In this document: positions 3,509-5,590 of the stretch, piece after piece
How positions within the stretch are numbered: the first letter of the stretch is position 1
Layout of the letters: each line of letters opens with the position of its first letter
Assembly (NCBI GenBank): GCA_016209805.1
Contig: JACQVJ010000086.1
Span: forward strand, 1-5,590
Reading direction: 5' to 3'
DNA length: 5,590 nucleotides
From: Ignavibacteriota bacterium
GTDB lineage: Bacteria; Bacteroidota; Ignavibacteria; UBA10030; UBA6906
The notes under the pieces: generated by a model
Database searches by the model: none
The model's input: only the letters and a program-made list of their open reading frames with translations
What the model was told of the DNA's origin: nothing
Translations under genes and position numbers: made by a program

Positions 3509-5590
3509 ATGGTTCATCGCGCCACTTGATGACTTTTCGCTCATAAAGGTTGGCCAGTTCATCAGTGTCTTTTTGGCTGGGTGCTTCTGCGTTTATGTGA
3601 AACAAGGGGCGTTCCTTGTCAGGAATCAACAGAACAGACATGCCACTCTTCTCTCCATCAAAGTAGATCCTGACGCCATCGACAAGGTCACGTCGCAGCG
3701 ATTCAGAATCTCGCATGATGTTACGCATGACCTTCCCCTTGTGCTCCCATGAGCAATTAACATTGCGTCTTGCCATGAACAAATGGGGGAGGCTTGCGTC
3801 CACTTCGCCGAGCAGCTTCCCGGTCGATGCCATCATCTCGAGGATCTTTGCAAGTGAATACATGGCATCAGTCGCAAAAAAGAAATCTGCAAAAATGAAT
3901 CCCCCCTTGGTTCCGCCGACGAATTGGACCGCCTTTGCGGAAGCCGTTTCCATCATCGCGAGGTGACTGTTCCGCACCTTGAACAGCTTGACGTTGTGGC
4001 TGGCCGCGACCTGATCAATGTCTCCGGGTGATGTTATCGGGACGGCAATTGCCGTTGCCCCCGCGTGGGTCCGGAGGAATAGTTCTGCAACAATGGTAAG
4101 CAATCTGTCGCTGTCGATTGGCTCGCCGTTCTCATTCACCACGAAGAGCTTTTCCCCTCCTGCATCTATGAGGCAGCCGATATCGTATTTCAGCGAGGTT
4201 ACAATGTGGGAGAGCTGCTTCATCGAATGGTCGAACTCATACTTGTCACGCGTCAGCTTCTTCGGGTCGAGGTAGGCGTTCAATGCTACCACCTGGCATT
4301 CGAAGGAACCGAGGATGACGGGGAAGATAGTGGACGCAACCCCGTTCGAATAATCAATGACCACCTTGAACTTTTTCTTGCCGATTGCCTCCACGTTCAG
4401 GGAGGAGAGAAATTTCTCTCTGTATACTTCGGTGGTGCGTTCTGGAAATGAGATGTTCCCTACTTTGTCGCGATGGGCGCGGGCAAAATCCTCGCCGAAG
4501 AAAAGGCGCTCGATGCTTTTGGTTTTGTTTGCCGGAAGATCCCTGCCATTCGCATCAAAGAAGATAATATCGGTCAGGTTCTTGTCGAACGGTGAGCGCC
4601 GCACGTGAATGCCCCCGGCTTCCTTTCCGCTGCTGAGCTCGTGCCGCAACAGCGGAATTGATGTCGCTCGAAGGTCGTACGATTCAACTCCTGCTGAAAT
4701 GAGACCGCAAATGAGTGCACGATTAATCATGCGCGACACATTATCGGAATCGCGAGAGGTCACGACTGTTTTTCCTTCCCCCACGTAAGCACCGAATGCA
4801 GCGCCCAACTTTGCGCCGAACTCCGGGTTCATCTCTATGTTGGAAAGCCCGGTAACTCGTGCGTCGGAAAACAATTCTCGCAGCCACTTATCCTCCCAGA
4901 CAAGGCTGCGGGTAAGTATCGCCCCCTCTTCAACTACTTTTTCCGGCCAGAGCTTGATGTTTGCGGCAAGTTGAGCGTTCCGACCAATCCAACAGGCATC
5001 GCCGATGAAGACATTCTCGGAGATCACTGTTTTTTCGCCGATAGAACATCTCGCACACACGACATCGGAGGAGAGATCACAGCTGTGGCCGATGATGACA
5101 TCGTTCCAGACGACACAGTTACGCAGGAGTGAGCCCGGTCCGATCACACAATTGTCACCGATGACAACGTTCGAGAGCTTTACATCGTCACCTATTGTTG
5201 TGTTTTTTCCGACCAGGACCGTTCCGGTGATGTGCAGGTGGTCGAGCTCTACCGAGCAGCCGTCACCAAGGTACAGTGAGCCGTACTGAGTCCCCTCGAG
5301 TTCAAGCTTCACACCACCATGCAGAGCATCGATATGGGCATCCTGGTATTCGTTCAAATTACCGATATCGCGCCAGTATCCATCTGCTATGAATCCATAC
5401 AGACCCGCGTCATGACGAAGGAGCAGCGGAAAGAGGTTCTTGCTGAAGTCATAATCCTCTCTGTATGGAATCAATTCGAGGACCTCCGGTTCAAGAATGT
5501 AGATTCCCGTGTTGATCGTGTCGCTAAAGACCTCTCCCCATGACGGTTTTTCAAGGAAGCGGGTGATCTTTCCATCGGTTTGAGTTATGA
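3507..5590 (-). CDS. Sugar-1-phosphate nucleotidyltransferase / left-handed beta-helix / phosphomannomutase-like fusion (5' end outside window)
   Basis: The frame is open to the right edge, giving 693 visible residues; the N-terminus, with the nucleotide-binding GxGTRL-type motif, is missing. A TTG at 5474 is not the start, because residues before it are clear family sequence. Numbered from the edge: residues 1-84 are the end of the NTP-transferase domain, with FLEKPS (11-16; K14 would contact the sugar phosphate), NTG (26-28) and GYWRDIG (70-76; D74 is a likely metal ligand). Residues about 98-230 are hexapeptide repeats (IGDNCVIG, IGEKTVISENVFIG) of a left-handed beta-helix. From about 240 to 693 the protein follows the phosphoglucomutase/phosphomannomutase multidomain layout, but its active-site loops are altered. 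This architecture is often annotated mannose-1-phosphate guanylyltransferase; GTP/mannose specificity is inferred. It would make an activated sugar for envelope or exopolysaccharide. It leads the operon as far as visible. Confidence 0.9.
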   Translation of the reverse strand, partial: ITQTDGKITRFLEKPSWGEVFSDTINTGIYILEPEVLELIPYREDYDFSKNLFPLLLRHDAGLYGFIADGYWRDIGNLNEYQDAHIDALHGGVKLELEGTQYGSLYLGDGCSVELDHLHITGTVLVGKNTTIGDDVKLSNVVIGDNCVIGPGSLLRNCVVWNDVIIGHSCDLSSDVVCARCSIGEKTVISENVFIGDACWIGRNAQLAANIKLWPEKVVEEGAILTRSLVWEDKWLRELFSDARVTGLSNIEMNPEFGAKLGAAFGAYVGEGKTVVTSRDSDNVSRMINRALICGLISAGVESYDLRATSIPLLRHELSSGKEAGGIHVRRSPFDKNLTDIIFFDANGRDLPANKTKSIERLFFGEDFARAHRDKVGNISFPERTTEVYREKFLSSLNVEAIGKKKFKVVIDYSNGVASTIFPVILGSFECQVVALNAYLDPKKLTRDKYEFDHSMKQLSHIVTSLKYDIGCLIDAGGEKLFVVNENGEPIDSDRLLTIVAELFLRTHAGATAIAVPITSPGDIDQVAASHNVKLFKVRNSHLAMMETASAKAVQFVGGTKGGFIFADFFFATDAMYSLAKILEMMASTGKLLGEVDASLPHLFMARRNVNCSWEHKGKVMRNIMRDSESLRRDLVDGVRIYFDGEKSGMSVLLIPDKERPLFHINAEAPSQKDTDELANLYERKVIKWRDEP

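Noticed and set aside
5472..5474. TTG as the start of the sugar-enzyme fusion
   Set aside because: The 38 codons upstream to the window edge encode clear nucleotidyltransferase sequence (FLEKPS, NTG), so the true start is beyond position 5590.

Overview
This 5.6 kb window is almost fully coding, with only about 145 non-coding bases in five short gaps. On the plus strand the first 435 bases hold the C-terminal end of a sigma-54-dependent (NtrC-type) activator. Everything else lies on the minus strand as one head-to-tail gene series, read from right to left: (1) a large sugar-phosphate nucleotidyltransferase / left-handed beta-helix / phosphomannomutase-like fusion, cut by the right edge; (2) a PtsN-like PTS EIIA protein; (3) an unrecognised 135-aa protein; (4) Lgt, the prolipoprotein diacylglyceryl transferase; (5) a small glutaredoxin-like CxxC protein; (6) a 60-aa two-helix membrane protein; (7) an RlmB-type 23S rRNA 2'-O-methyltransferase. 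Gaps between consecutive minus-strand genes are 15, 51, 12, -4, -4 and 49 bases, so a single operon is likely. The series meets the activator tail to tail across 18 bases.

Organism: a Gram-negative-type bacterium of roughly balanced GC content. The Lgt has the CHFSGDGDYG form of the signature loop, which I associate from memory with the Bacteroidota/Ignavibacteriota/Chlorobi side of the tree. The activator tail (IQRSHLYNKMKKFG) and the lone PtsN-like EIIA fit that. Several starts nevertheless carry recognisable Shine-Dalgarno sequences. The lineage call is an inference at low to moderate confidence.

Functionally the minus-strand cluster leans to the cell envelope: an activated-sugar enzyme, a phosphorelay-type regulator, lipoprotein lipidation, a thiol-redox protein and a small membrane protein, with an rRNA methyltransferase at the end. 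The lgt, glutaredoxin-like and small-membrane genes are joined by two successive ATGA stop/start overlaps, which suggests translational coupling.

I found no mobile element, CRISPR array, RNA gene or convincing promoter or terminator, and no clear-cut new system. The points most worth a second look are the mutase-like half of the fusion, whose usual catalytic loops are altered; the uncharacterised 135-aa protein; the coupled lgt-redox-membrane trio; and a 10-base word shared by the two longest intergenic gaps.
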